A stretch of DNA of 64,000 nt, from NCBI GenBank assembly GCA_964563165.1, contig CAZLWA010000052.1:1-64000 (forward strand), in the 5' to 3' direction. This stretch comes from CAZLWA01 sp964563165. GTDB taxonomy: Bacteria > CLD3 > SB21. The stretch's first letter is position 1. Each line of letters opens with the position of its first letter. Shown here piece by piece: positions 35,997-45,020 of the stretch. Both the position numbers and the translations under genes were made by a program. The notes below the pieces were generated by a model. The model was not told where the DNA came from. It worked only from the letters and a program-made list of their open reading frames with translations, and ran no database searches.

Positions 35997-37046
35997 TTAC
36001 TTGGTGAACACGAAGGTTTGGCTGACCGTGACCACGCCTTTTTTGCCTCTGGGGAAAGTCCAGCCGCGAATCTTGTTTTCCACGCATCGTGCAACGGCAT
36101 CGCCGACCGAGTTGGACGTCGTCGTAACGCCGGACACGCGTCCCGCGGGATTCACTTTGATCTGTACGCTGAGCTTGCCTTTCAGGTCCGGTGATTTCTT
36201 CAATTCCTTTTGATAGCAGGAATTGACCGAGGTCGCACCCTGGTCGATCACGGCCTGAATATCGCCCGCCGAAACGGCCCCGCCGGCTCCGCCGGAAACG
36301 CTGGCTATACCGACACCGATCAAACCGCCGCCTTCTTCACCTGCCACGAGCGAAGCACCGCCCATCGCTTCTAATTCGGTCGTCAACGCGCCGATCGCGC
36401 CAGTGCCGCCGACCACACCGCCGGAGCCCAATTGGGTTTTTCCGCCGCCGCCTGCCCCGGTAGTGAGACTTCCGATCTGGTTAAGAACGCCCGATAAGTC
36501 TCCTGAAGTTCCGCTAAATTCATACGCGCCATACTTGCTGTTTTTTCCTCCCGCTGCGCCTGCTACCGCGAGAACGCCCTGACCTGCCGCGGCTTTCGCG
36601 GCTTTGCCTGCGCGTCCTGCTGCCGCTGCTTTGGCCGCCGCCGCTTTGCTGGCTTTGCCCACATTACCCGAAGGCGCCGCCCCACGTTGAACGGTCGCCG
36701 TTGCCGTTTCATCCTTTTCTTCTTCCTTCGGCTTGTCGATCTCATCCAGTATTTTGGAATCTAATTTTAGGACCTGGCCCAGTTTTTTCAAGGTTTTACT
36801 ATCAAGGCTGGTAGCGGTCTGTGCTCTTGGGCGAGACGCTACGTATAACAATGGCCCATATAGAAACGTCAAACTCAAAAAGAAAATAAGCAGCAGTCTG
36901 CGATCCAGGGATTTCCAGTAATCTTTCTGGAATTCCTTCGGAAACGCAACGATCCGGATCTCACGGGCTCCCGCAGATGCGCGGCCGCCCGGCGGAACTG
37001 CCGAAGCATGCAGTGTGCTCTTTGGATTATTTTTTGATTCATTCAT
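35997..37046 (-). CDS. TonB-like protein with AgmX/PglI-type C-terminal domain
   Basis: A 349-aa protein whose ATG has an AAGGAGG site 6 nt upstream. The cytoplasmic N terminus is about 50 residues, one membrane helix lies at 51-70 (LLLIFFLSLTFLYGPLLYVA), then a long Ala/Gly-rich periplasmic linker runs to about residue 255. The last ~95 residues (VIDQGATSVNSCYQKELKKSPDLKG..KVNPAGRVSGV..WTFPRGKKG) match the AgmX/PglI C-terminal pattern, related in layout to TonB. Two cysteines in this domain (SCYQ, RCVEN) may form a disulfide. It is the last gene of an operon with one ExbB and two ExbD proteins, so it probably carries force from that inner-membrane motor towards the outer membrane. The target at the outer membrane is unknown. 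Confidence 0.85.
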   Translation of the reverse strand: MNESKNNPKSTLHASAVPPGGRASAGAREIRIVAFPKEFQKDYWKSLDRRLLLIFFLSLTFLYGPLLYVASRPRAQTATSLDSKTLKKLGQVLKLDSKILDEIDKPKEEEKDETATATVQRGAAPSGNVGKASKAAAAKAAAAGRAGKAAKAAAGQGVLAVAGAAGGKNSKYGAYEFSGTSGDLSGVLNQIGSLTTGAGGGGKTQLGSGGVVGGTGAIGALTTELEAMGGASLVAGEEGGGLIGVGIASVSGGAGGAVSAGDIQAVIDQGATSVNSCYQKELKKSPDLKGKLSVQIKVNPAGRVSGVTTTSNSVGDAVARCVENKIRGWTFPRGKKGVVTVSQTFVFTK

Positions 37047-37095
37047 CGCAGGCCTCCTTAACGAACCTTGGTATATTTTTCATGCTCAAACTTTG

Positions 37096-37602
37096 TTACA
37101 ATAATTCATTCTTACCGGCAAGAGAGCCTAACAGCTTGATGTTGGAAAATTTATTACGGCCGCACGTGACCACCACTTTCAACAGAACATTAAAGGGTAT
37201 TCTTTCATCGCCAACGATCACGAGTTCTTTCTTGAATTCGATCCCATATTTGTCTTCGAGTTCCTGCGCGCGGCTTGCATCCTCTTCCAGTTTTTCGGCA
37301 AGTTCCGGGATCACATAGCTGTTCTTTTGCGCCAGCACCTTGTCTATATCTACGATCGGTTTCTTATTATAGAAAATGTGAGCCTGCGAAACGTTGACTG
37401 CAACGGCTTTTCTGGGTTTGTGATTAGCAAACATCTTCGGCGGCTTAAGGCCGTCTGCTTTTGTCGCCAACGAACCTTCCGTGTTGAATGACTGCAGAAG
37501 GAAGAGCAACATGATGGTAAGCATGTCCATCATCGAGTTCATATTCAAGGACGGTTCTTCTTTTTTCCTGTTTTTTTTCGCAGCTGAAGGTTTAAATGCC
37601 AT
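37096..37602 (-). CDS. ExbD/TolR-family motor subunit with the conserved Asp
   Basis: A 168-aa protein with a short basic N terminus, one membrane helix (MDMLTIMLLFLLQSF) and a periplasmic domain. Asp26 in NSMMDML aligns with the essential Asp25 of E. coli ExbD, which carries protons in TonB/Tol motors. The periplasmic part has the ExbD-like stretch ELVIVGDERIPFNVLLKVVVTC, where the family senses a neighbouring subunit. It shares the opening MAFKPS with the ExbD-like protein encoded 42 bp upstream, so the two are probably old duplicates. Together with ExbB it should form the proton-driven stator. Length is above the ~140 aa of E. coli ExbD. Confidence 0.88.
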   Translation of the reverse strand: MAFKPSAAKKNRKKEEPSLNMNSMMDMLTIMLLFLLQSFNTEGSLATKADGLKPPKMFANHKPRKAVAVNVSQAHIFYNKKPIVDIDKVLAQKNSYVIPELAEKLEEDASRAQELEDKYGIEFKKELVIVGDERIPFNVLLKVVVTCGRNKFSNIKLLGSLAGKNELL

Positions 37603-37644
37603 GATATCATTCCTTTACATTTTTTTGTTCACAAACACGCTCGT

Positions 37645-38211
37645 CTAGAGCAGGATCTTGCCGATACTGATATTGTTAAACCACTGCTGCTTAACGACGG
37701 CTTTGGTACTCGGATCCCTCAACTCTTTGACTGATGCCACTCCGATCACATCCATAGACGTTACGATAATTTGGTATTCAATGGCATCTTCGGCCGTAAT
37801 AATGATGACGCGCTCATCTTCGTAACCCTTGCCGTCAATCGCTTTGGTAATGCTCTTGAGCTTTGCCTCCAACCCCTTGTAATCGTACTTTCCATCGGAT
37901 TTTTTCGGTAAGGTCGGGCCGCCAGCCGCATCGCCTCCCAGAATCGCGGAATTACTGGCAATCGTCATTCCTTTTTCCGTAATGATCAGCTTCAGTCCGA
38001 TTTTCGGTTTTTCCTTTTCCGGCACTTTATCGATACGTTCCGGGCCGCCGCCCAATGAAGGAAGATTGAGATCGAGGTAACTGTTTTTTACGAACCGTGT
38101 GCAGCTCAGCAGCAACGGTATGAGAATGCACATCATATTCATAATAGGCCTCAAGTCAAGCTCCGTGCTCTCAACTGTGATGCTTCTGCGTTCTGAAGGT
38201 TTAAATGCCAT
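37645..38211 (-). CDS. Second ExbD/TolR-like subunit, with Asn replacing the proton-carrying Asp
   Basis: ATG 38211 is chosen over TTG 38220; an AGGA site lies 9-10 nt upstream, and the opening MAFKPS matches the neighbouring ExbD. The protein has 188 residues with one membrane helix (MMCILIPLLLSCTRF). The periplasmic domain opens with YLDLNLPS, like VKVNLPA of ExbD. In the alignment LRPIMNMM versus TPFIDVM of E. coli, the essential Asp is Asn25 (codon AAT at 38139-38137). The C-terminal part has the ExbD-type segment ERVIIITAEDAIEYQIIVTSMDVI. A regulatory or structural partner of the Asp-containing ExbD is inferred. Myxobacterial AglRQS also has one TolQ and two TolR proteins. Confidence 0.85.
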   Translation of the reverse strand: MAFKPSERRSITVESTELDLRPIMNMMCILIPLLLSCTRFVKNSYLDLNLPSLGGGPERIDKVPEKEKPKIGLKLIITEKGMTIASNSAILGGDAAGGPTLPKKSDGKYDYKGLEAKLKSITKAIDGKGYEDERVIIITAEDAIEYQIIVTSMDVIGVASVKELRDPSTKAVVKQQWFNNISIGKILL

Positions 38212-38295
38212 AAAAGACAATCCTTTTTTCTAAGAATTTACCTCTTAACAGTTTCGGTTGAAATAAAACCGATAATCGCTTTCTCTAAGTACTTA

Positions 38296-39123
38296 TTATT
38301 TATTACCGGTCATCAAATTGATCAATTTCACCATATGCTCATCCATCTCGTCGACAATTTTGGTTGTTTTAGCAACGATGATGGTGTAAACAATAATGGC
38401 CGGAATAGCGATACTTAATCCCCAGATAGTCGTCTGCATGGCGGCCGAAATACCGCTTGCCAAAAACAGCGCTTTCTTATCTTCGGGCATGTTCGGGTCG
38501 CCGACCGCGGCGAACGCCAGGATCAGACCGTACACCGTACCCATCAGACCGAACAGCGTTGACACGTTGCTTAACATCGCAAGGTAACCGGAACGTTCCG
38601 TCAATTTCGGGATAATTTCCAGCGTCCCTTCATCGACCGCGTTTTGGATAGCGCGGAAATCAAGAGGCCCGCCTTCTTTTTCGACGGCGCGTTTCAAGCC
38701 TGCCATCACCACGGAGGGCAGCGCTTTATCCTTTGCGGTTTCGCACAAAGCGATCGCTTTCTTCAAATTTCCGCCGGCGACCAGTTTACGGATTTCCGCC
38801 ATGAACTTGCCCGCATCCACGTTGGACCGAACAAATATAAAATAGAGCCTTTCAACCATGAAGGATACGGCGAACACGCCGCACAACGCGATGATCCACA
38901 TGTATGAACTTCCGTCCTGGTCCCATTTAAAGCTTGTGAAAAACGCATTGAAAAATATAGTCGCACCCGAGGCTGTTTCCGTGGGCGCCTCTTCGGTTTT
39001 TCCTGCATCCTGCAAGATCGCATGGTTAGCATACACATGGGAAGAGACCGTGTTCATAACAAACACCGAGATCAGCACCACCAGTGCCAAACCTAACGCT
39101 TTAGTAATCATACTCGTTTTCAT
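38296..39123 (-). CDS. MotA/TolQ/ExbB-family proton channel protein
   Basis: ATG 39123 is chosen (GGAGG 9 nt upstream), giving 275 aa; the frame opens at 39159. The N terminus is a hydrophobic signal or membrane segment (ALGLALVVLISVFVMNTVSS) not found in short ExbB proteins. Then come the three classical helices: MWIIALCGVFAVSFMVERLYFIF; YLAMLSNVSTLFGLMGTVYGLI with the family FGLMGTVYG motif; and ISAAMQTTIWGLSIAIPAIIVYT with the conserved Thr region. A cytoplasmic loop (GGNLKKAIALCETAKDKALPSVV) separates helices one and two. The protein should form the pentameric stator around an ExbD dimer and use proton-motive force. It heads the exbB-exbD-exbD-tonB half of the operon and is preceded by a 197-bp gap with its own promoter-like site. 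Confidence 0.92.
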   Translation of the reverse strand: MKTSMITKALGLALVVLISVFVMNTVSSHVYANHAILQDAGKTEEAPTETASGATIFFNAFFTSFKWDQDGSSYMWIIALCGVFAVSFMVERLYFIFVRSNVDAGKFMAEIRKLVAGGNLKKAIALCETAKDKALPSVVMAGLKRAVEKEGGPLDFRAIQNAVDEGTLEIIPKLTERSGYLAMLSNVSTLFGLMGTVYGLILAFAAVGDPNMPEDKKALFLASGISAAMQTTIWGLSIAIPAIIVYTIIVAKTTKIVDEMDEHMVKLINLMTGNK

Positions 39124-39263
39124 GAATACAAACCTCCGGTTAATGTTCAAGGGATACATTTAATTAGGCTATAAAAAAATTTACTCGCACATTCGCAACG
39201 GTCATTCGGATAATTAAATACTTTCAAATTGCAGGAAGCAAAGAAGTGAAAACAACGTAATCA

Positions 39264-39291
39264 ATATATACACATTTTATTTAAATGCAAG
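39264..39291 (-). promoter_or_regulatory. Possible internal promoter upstream of exbB
   Basis: On the minus strand TTGCAT (39291-39286) is followed after 16 bp by TATATT (39269-39264), about 140 bp before the exbB ATG. The -35 match is weak and the -10 is good. It would let the motor genes be transcribed separately from the TPR genes. Confidence 0.4.
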
Positions 39292-39320
39292 AATTTTTTA
39301 TTGCAAAATTGTTTCGTCGG

Positions 39321-39803
39321 TCAATTACGCCGCCTTTCCAGCATCCGGTCTATTTCCTTCTTGTCTATTTTTTCTGCCTCGATCAAACGCTCTTTGTCAA
39401 TGAAAATGAGATCCAAATAACGCCGCTTGATCTCCCGTTCATACGACTTCTGGCCGATGACTTTTTCAATATTCGGTGCGACACGGCTTGCGAAAAGAGA
39501 AACGCCGGGGCCCTCCGCTTTTCCTTTGATCGTCGTCGTATTGAAAAACTGAACCAATTCGCCCGTCGGCTTATAAATAACCGTCAACAGCGGGCCTTTG
39601 GGAGTCTCCTCTTGTTTCACAACATAGAGTCTGGGGTCGGGCGGCCGCTGCGTGGCCACGACCACAACGACTTGTTCGCCGTTGTCGTCCGTCACCACTT
39701 CCATATCGGGGTGCTTGACTTCCTGGGCGCGCAGCGACGTTAAAACGCCATGAACTGCCATCCCTCCGAAAATCAAAAACATAAAAATGAATTTCGCTCT
39801 CAT
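39321..39803 (-). CDS. Small secreted protein of unknown function in the Exb/TPR operon
   Basis: A 160-aa protein with AAGGAG 5 nt before the ATG. It has a signal peptide (MRAKFIFMFLIFGGMAVHGVLTSLRAQ, cleavage near RAQ). The mature part is short and strand-rich (EQVVVVVATQRPPDPRLYVV) and ends in a highly charged helix (IKRRYLDLIFIDKERLIEAEK..ERRRN). No known family was recognised. It follows the 1734-aa TPR gene by 12 bp and precedes exbB, so it is almost certainly part of the same transcription unit. A periplasmic accessory subunit of the energised complex is an inference from position only. Confidence 0.75.
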   Translation of the reverse strand: MRAKFIFMFLIFGGMAVHGVLTSLRAQEVKHPDMEVVTDDNGEQVVVVVATQRPPDPRLYVVKQEETPKGPLLTVIYKPTGELVQFFNTTTIKGKAEGPGVSLFASRVAPNIEKVIGQKSYEREIKRRYLDLIFIDKERLIEAEKIDKKEIDRMLERRRN

Positions 39804-39815
39804 CGAATCTCCTTA

Positions 39816-42800
39816 CTATTTATTCCGTATCACACGCGTGCGCCGCAGCATGATATCTTTCAATTGATCCCCTGCAGGCATCGCGGGGTCTGCAAACGCC
39901 GCGGTAGCATCTTCCACTTCAACCACTTCCAATAAAAGCCGGATGCCGTGATGTTCTTTCGGCGACTCAATATCTTTCAGAACCACTGCAAGAACATTCT
40001 TACCCTGGATAAAGTTTTCCGGAAGGAGATCCTGCTCTTCCAGGGAATCGCCTTTGGTATCTTCTTTCTCCATAAGGGACGACCCGACGAACGCTCCGTT
40101 CAAATAAAAATCATAGGAACCGTCCGCGGCGACGTACATTTTTCCGCTTTGCGGACTGCCCGAAATATCAAAACTCGTGCGGAAATACACCACATGCGCC
40201 GTATCAAGCTGTTTTTGAATCGCTTCCTTTGAGAATACCGGTCGGACAGAAGAGTCCTGGAGCGTGACAGTACGCAGCATATAGGTATGACTCATGAAAG
40301 ATTTAACGCTGTCTTTTTTGGCGCTTTTCCCTAACGAATCGGAAACGGCTTTTTTGGTCAAGTCCTGGCCGGTCGTGTCCTCTTTCTTCGGCATTTCGGA
40401 TTCGGGGACGTATTTGGGCAATACCGGCTTGGTAAAGCTCTGGCCAAGACCCAGCCATAACGGATATGCATTATTCGGATCCAAATACGCATGCGATACG
40501 ATATCTGCACTCGGAGGCGGCGCGGCAGGGTACCACTTCTGGTCATTAAATCCGGACGTTTGCCATGAATCGGTGAACTTATTGGTCGAGAGCCAATCGT
40601 CGTAATTCGATGCGTAGAACTTGGTGGTCGATTTGAGTTTCAACAGTTTGGCGAAATATTGATCGTATTTACCCAGCAGCGCCATAATGCGCTTCGCACC
40701 CGGATTCTCCGTGAGTGCCAACTGCTCCCCTTTTGCGCCGTCGGGATTCGGAACGAGTTTGATAATTTCCAAATCCGTGGCCGCATTGTAGGCTTCTTCC
40801 AAAACGGCGCGGGCGTTCTCACGCGCAAATCCAAGCACCTGATTGTATTCGGAACTCGCATCGCTGTAATACGCGAAGTTATCTTGATCTTTGAAGAAAA
40901 TAGCCTCATAGGACTTGTAGTATTTATCGGCCGTATCGGCTTCCTGGTAATTCCGCTTGGCGAATTCATAAGCGAAATCGAACATTTCTCTCTCAATTTG
41001 CCGGGCGTCTTCATCGAACAATTTTTTCTCTTTGGCCTGCGCCACCGCTTTGGCATAAACCTTAACCGCTTGTTCTCCCAACGGTTTCGCAAACTGCTGG
41101 ATATACGTATTCATTTCGAGCGGAAGTTCCGCCGTTACGGTATAGAAATCCTTTCCCGATCTCCGGTCCACCCACGTATCGCCTTTGGTCATCACCACGC
41201 GCAGCGAATCGGAATTTACCTTGTACAGGTCCATCGTGACGAACGCCAGTTTGCCCAGTTCGCTCGGAATGATGCCCGTAAACCGGACGATGTTCCGGCG
41301 GCTTTCGCTTGTGAATTTATCGCTGATACCGAGCGAATCCATTTCCTTTACCGCGGTTTCAAATGCTTTGACCGCTTCGACCGCGGCGCCTTGAATGATC
41401 TTCAAGGCCTGTTGTTTTTCAGAAACGTATTCCAGCGTTCCGTACTTGAACGTCGTCGGCGCATTGATGTAGGTGTCGAGAATCAGTTTCTTGGCGTTAG
41501 CCACGGCATATAAGATGCGTGAAATTTTTGCGTGCGACAATTCGCGGTACTGGATCGCCAGTTCTTTTTGGCGGTTCAGGGAAAAATCTTTTTCCTTGGC
41601 GGTCTTGCCTTCAACGATACCTTTGATGACCATTTGCGCAGAATCGGCATTCTTCGGGTACAAGCGTTTGATGGAATCTGCAACGGCTTTTTCATCGGTC
41701 AGAAGTTTAGCGTAAGCTTTATTCAAAAAAGCATACGAGTTCTTGTACTCTTCGACGGACGTCCGGTAGGCCGCAGCCGCGCCAAAATAGACGTCGCTTT
41801 GCGCCTTAATCTGTTTGGAGATGTCTTTTTCCTGCCTGAATTCCTTATTGGCCAACGCATCGCCGAATTCTTCACGAATCAGCCCGCGATAATACGTGGC
41901 TTCATACGTGCGGATCTGCGCATACCCCGTAATGGCCTCGTACAAAGTGATCAACTCTTTGACCAGCGCCAGTTTCTGATCTTCCTTTTGGTCCACATTC
42001 GGCTGGCGCAGCTCGATTTTTGAAAAATCCTCGTATTTCAATTTCGCCAATTCGTACACGGACTCCGAGGAATAGTATTTATTGAAATCCAATTTCAGTT
42101 TTTTCAAATCATCGCTTTTCTTTTTCGCATCCGAAAATGCCGCGACGGCTTCATTGCGGCGCCCCCGGCGCAAGTGGTTCATGGCGACGTCATACAATGC
42201 CTGCACATTGCGCTTGTCGTTGGGGAAGGTAGCGGCAAATTGACGGTATTTCTGATACGCTTTTTCTTCTTCGTTGACGAGGAAAAACAAATTCGCAATG
42301 CCGAAGTCCATGGACGGCGTGTATTCGGATTTAGGATAGCGCGCTACAAATTTGCCGCTGACGCGGATCGCATCGTAGTTCAGCGCCTTAGCCTGGGTCG
42401 AATCGCCTTGTGCAGCGACCAGTTTTGCCGCCTGTTCCAGGTAATATTCACTATTATATAGAGCAATCTCTGCCGTGATCGCGCCTTTGTTCTCGGAATA
42501 ATTCGGATAACTGTCGGACAGGCGTTCCGCCGTTTTCGCGGCCGATTTCATTTCTTTCATATCCGCATACATTCCCTGCACATTCCATAAAGCCGTCGGC
42601 CCATCTTTGAGGGCCGGGAAGGTATCGGCATAGGTCTCAAACGACTTAATGGATTTCTTTAATTCCCGGGAATTAGTATATTCAAAGCCGGAATTGAATA
42701 ATGCCACCGCGAGTTCATCGCGTTTGGAATGTCCGACCTTGGTGCCTTCCTCATAAGCGCGTTGGAATTCGCGGGCAGCTCTCGCCGGTTCTTTCTTGGC

Positions 42801-45020
42801 CTGGTAAACTTCCGCGTGTTTGAAGATCGAATAAAATATCGTGTGAACGGCCTCGTCTTTTTGTTCCTTCGTGGAATTCGGATTCGACAAAAGTTTCTTG
42901 GCAATAATTTCGGAACTGCGAAAATCTTTACGATCCAGATAGCCCTTCATCAAATATTTTTCGGACAACTGCGCTTTGTCGCTGTTCGGATAACGCGTTA
43001 CGATGGTGTTGAAATATTGACCGGCGCGGGAAAAATTATTGTGATTGAAATAAATCTGTCCGGCATACGCCAAAAGATCGGGCGTTCGCTTTCCCGGAAT
43101 GCCCATGACAGGCTTCGGTCTGCTGAGGGAATCCATCGGATACTTGGAGATGGAATCCGGAAATAACCGCGCGTACGTATTAATGGCGTCGATCAGTTTG
43201 TCTTCGCCCTTGGTCAGCGCGGTCGCACTGTCAAGCGGAGCGTTCGCGGGCTTTTGATACGGTGTTTGGCGGTAGATCGAATCGGCAATATTGTATGCGT
43301 GAACCGCCGCATCGTAGCGATAGAGGTCCTGCGGATACAGCGTGGCCACCTTAACATAATCATTGTACGCCGAATCGAGCAATCCGAAGAATTTGTATTG
43401 AATGACCGCGAGGTTGTAATGGAAAAAATACGCATTGGTGTCCACGGGAAAATACCGGATAAATTCGCGGCTGAAATCCATGGCTATTTTCCAATCGGCT
43501 TTGTCCATCGTCGTTTGGGCCTCGCCATAATAATAGTATATATTATCAACCAGCACATCCCGCGCCATGCGGTTACCCTTGGAAACTATTTCCTTATCTT
43601 CAATAGTTTTAGACCACGTGCTGTTGGGTTTATACGCGTTGTAGAGTTTGTAACGGCTTTGAAGCACGCTGTCCAAGAGGGTCTTCGAAACAGTCTTGTC
43701 GGTGATCGTTCGGGAAAGGCGGTCGTACGTTTGAATGATCTTGTACTGCGCATCCGGTGCCCGCCAGTACAGCGGATAGCTTTCCAACATCGTTTTGTAA
43801 GCTCTTAACGCCAGCGTATCTTTTTGTTCCAGATTATAGGATTCCCCTAACTGCCAAATGATTTCCGGCGCGTAGCGCTTTTTCTCCAATTTCCCGTCGG
43901 TGATATACGACTGGATCAGCCGGTATCCGCCTTCGCTCGTGCCTTGCACCAAATCGATCTGTTCAGCCCAGCGGTTGAAACTGATGCCGATATAAATAAG
44001 GGCTTCGACGTCTAGTTCCTTCACATCGTTATTGTAATAGCGCGCGGAATCCACGTCGTCCACTAAATAGGTAAAGTAGCTGATCGCCTGCGGATAATTG
44101 CCAAGACGATAATGCGTCCACGCCAGTTTATACACCGCCTCCTGGAACCGCTCGGAATTGGGATAATCCAAAACCTTGGCGTAGTTTTTTATGGCCTTTT
44201 GAAGATCCGCGTCGCCGCCTTTGCCGAAATAATACTCGCCGATCCGGTTATACGCTTCAGACGCGTATTTACTGTCCGGGAAACGCACCGCCAGATCCTG
44301 ATAGATCTTAAGGGCTTCTTTCTGCTTCTTATCGCCTTCGATGGCCCAGCGGTTATCGGAATCTGCCGAGCCGAATCCCCGCGCCTTTATCTGTTTCCCT
44401 TCGGTTTCTCTGACAAACGCGATATTATACATCGCATCCACGACGTACTGGCTTTCCGGAAAATTATCAATTAATTTTTGATACGTTTTCAAAACTTCCG
44501 TATAATCCTTTTCAGGATCCTGCTGCAGCTGCGGCGACGGCAATTGACCCATGAGTTCTTCGATCTCTTTTTCGGATTTTTTTTGCGCCACCCACTCCGC
44601 TTTTTTCGTGTCTTTCATCTTGTCCCATTCGGCCAGCCGCTTGGCGTTTTCGCCCGCTACGGAATCTACGGCGACCTGGAAATTATCGTCAATAATGAAG
44701 TTTAAATATTCGGCGCGCTGTAAAAGCACCAACGCGGTCGCCGCAGATGACGTGGTGGATTTCTCCAAATAGTCTTTGCTTTGCTTCAAACCTTTATCCA
44801 GCAGCTGCAAACGCTCGGTTTCTAATTTGGATTTTTGCGATTCCAGATCCTCTTTCATTTTAAGCAGATCTTCGCTGGAAACGTTTTCCAGCGCCATCGA
44901 ATCTATCGACGCCGGTTTTTCATCCTGCGCGTAGACGCGAACGCGGGCCCACGTTGTAAGTAAGAGAACCGTCAGTAAAAGTTTAGCGGTATTTGAAACC
45001 ATTTTCATAAGCTGTTCCAT
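39816..45020 (-). CDS. 1734-residue periplasmic TPR protein with C-terminal galactose-binding-like domain
   Basis: The start codon shares its A with the stop of the upstream gene (TAATG at 45022-45018), so translation is probably coupled. A signal peptide (KLLLTVLLLTTWARVRVYAQ) is followed by a coiled coil near 45-85 (LLKMKEDLESQKSKLETERL). Tetratricopeptide repeats of the Tol-Pal/YbgF type (FPDSKYASEAYNRIGEYYF; YPNSERFQEAVYKLAWTHYRLGNY; YPNSDKAQLSEKYLMKGYL) cover about residues 160-1010, then mixed helices to 1470. Residues about 1475-1715 look like a jelly-roll galactose-binding domain (SWQTSGFNDQKW; VYFRTSFDISGSP; YDFYLNGAFVG; IQGKNVLAVVLKD), unusual on a TPR tape. Size and position recall the giant TPR protein GltI/AgmK of myxobacterial motility (inference). 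It probably bridges periplasm and cell wall or outer membrane. Confidence 0.85.
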   Translation of the reverse strand: MEQLMKMVSNTAKLLLTVLLLTTWARVRVYAQDEKPASIDSMALENVSSEDLLKMKEDLESQKSKLETERLQLLDKGLKQSKDYLEKSTTSSAATALVLLQRAEYLNFIIDDNFQVAVDSVAGENAKRLAEWDKMKDTKKAEWVAQKKSEKEIEELMGQLPSPQLQQDPEKDYTEVLKTYQKLIDNFPESQYVVDAMYNIAFVRETEGKQIKARGFGSADSDNRWAIEGDKKQKEALKIYQDLAVRFPDSKYASEAYNRIGEYYFGKGGDADLQKAIKNYAKVLDYPNSERFQEAVYKLAWTHYRLGNYPQAISYFTYLVDDVDSARYYNNDVKELDVEALIYIGISFNRWAEQIDLVQGTSEGGYRLIQSYITDGKLEKKRYAPEIIWQLGESYNLEQKDTLALRAYKTMLESYPLYWRAPDAQYKIIQTYDRLSRTITDKTVSKTLLDSVLQSRYKLYNAYKPNSTWSKTIEDKEIVSKGNRMARDVLVDNIYYYYGEAQTTMDKADWKIAMDFSREFIRYFPVDTNAYFFHYNLAVIQYKFFGLLDSAYNDYVKVATLYPQDLYRYDAAVHAYNIADSIYRQTPYQKPANAPLDSATALTKGEDKLIDAINTYARLFPDSISKYPMDSLSRPKPVMGIPGKRTPDLLAYAGQIYFNHNNFSRAGQYFNTIVTRYPNSDKAQLSEKYLMKGYLDRKDFRSSEIIAKKLLSNPNSTKEQKDEAVHTIFYSIFKHAEVYQAKKEPARAAREFQRAYEEGTKVGHSKRDELAVALFNSGFEYTNSRELKKSIKSFETYADTFPALKDGPTALWNVQGMYADMKEMKSAAKTAERLSDSYPNYSENKGAITAEIALYNSEYYLEQAAKLVAAQGDSTQAKALNYDAIRVSGKFVARYPKSEYTPSMDFGIANLFFLVNEEEKAYQKYRQFAATFPNDKRNVQALYDVAMNHLRRGRRNEAVAAFSDAKKKSDDLKKLKLDFNKYYSSESVYELAKLKYEDFSKIELRQPNVDQKEDQKLALVKELITLYEAITGYAQIRTYEATYYRGLIREEFGDALANKEFRQEKDISKQIKAQSDVYFGAAAAYRTSVEEYKNSYAFLNKAYAKLLTDEKAVADSIKRLYPKNADSAQMVIKGIVEGKTAKEKDFSLNRQKELAIQYRELSHAKISRILYAVANAKKLILDTYINAPTTFKYGTLEYVSEKQQALKIIQGAAVEAVKAFETAVKEMDSLGISDKFTSESRRNIVRFTGIIPSELGKLAFVTMDLYKVNSDSLRVVMTKGDTWVDRRSGKDFYTVTAELPLEMNTYIQQFAKPLGEQAVKVYAKAVAQAKEKKLFDEDARQIEREMFDFAYEFAKRNYQEADTADKYYKSYEAIFFKDQDNFAYYSDASSEYNQVLGFARENARAVLEEAYNAATDLEIIKLVPNPDGAKGEQLALTENPGAKRIMALLGKYDQYFAKLLKLKSTTKFYASNYDDWLSTNKFTDSWQTSGFNDQKWYPAAPPPSADIVSHAYLDPNNAYPLWLGLGQSFTKPVLPKYVPESEMPKKEDTTGQDLTKKAVSDSLGKSAKKDSVKSFMSHTYMLRTVTLQDSSVRPVFSKEAIQKQLDTAHVVYFRTSFDISGSPQSGKMYVAADGSYDFYLNGAFVGSSLMEKEDTKGDSLEEQDLLPENFIQGKNVLAVVLKDIESPKEHHGIRLLLEVVEVEDATAAFADPAMPAGDQLKDIMLRRTRVIRNK

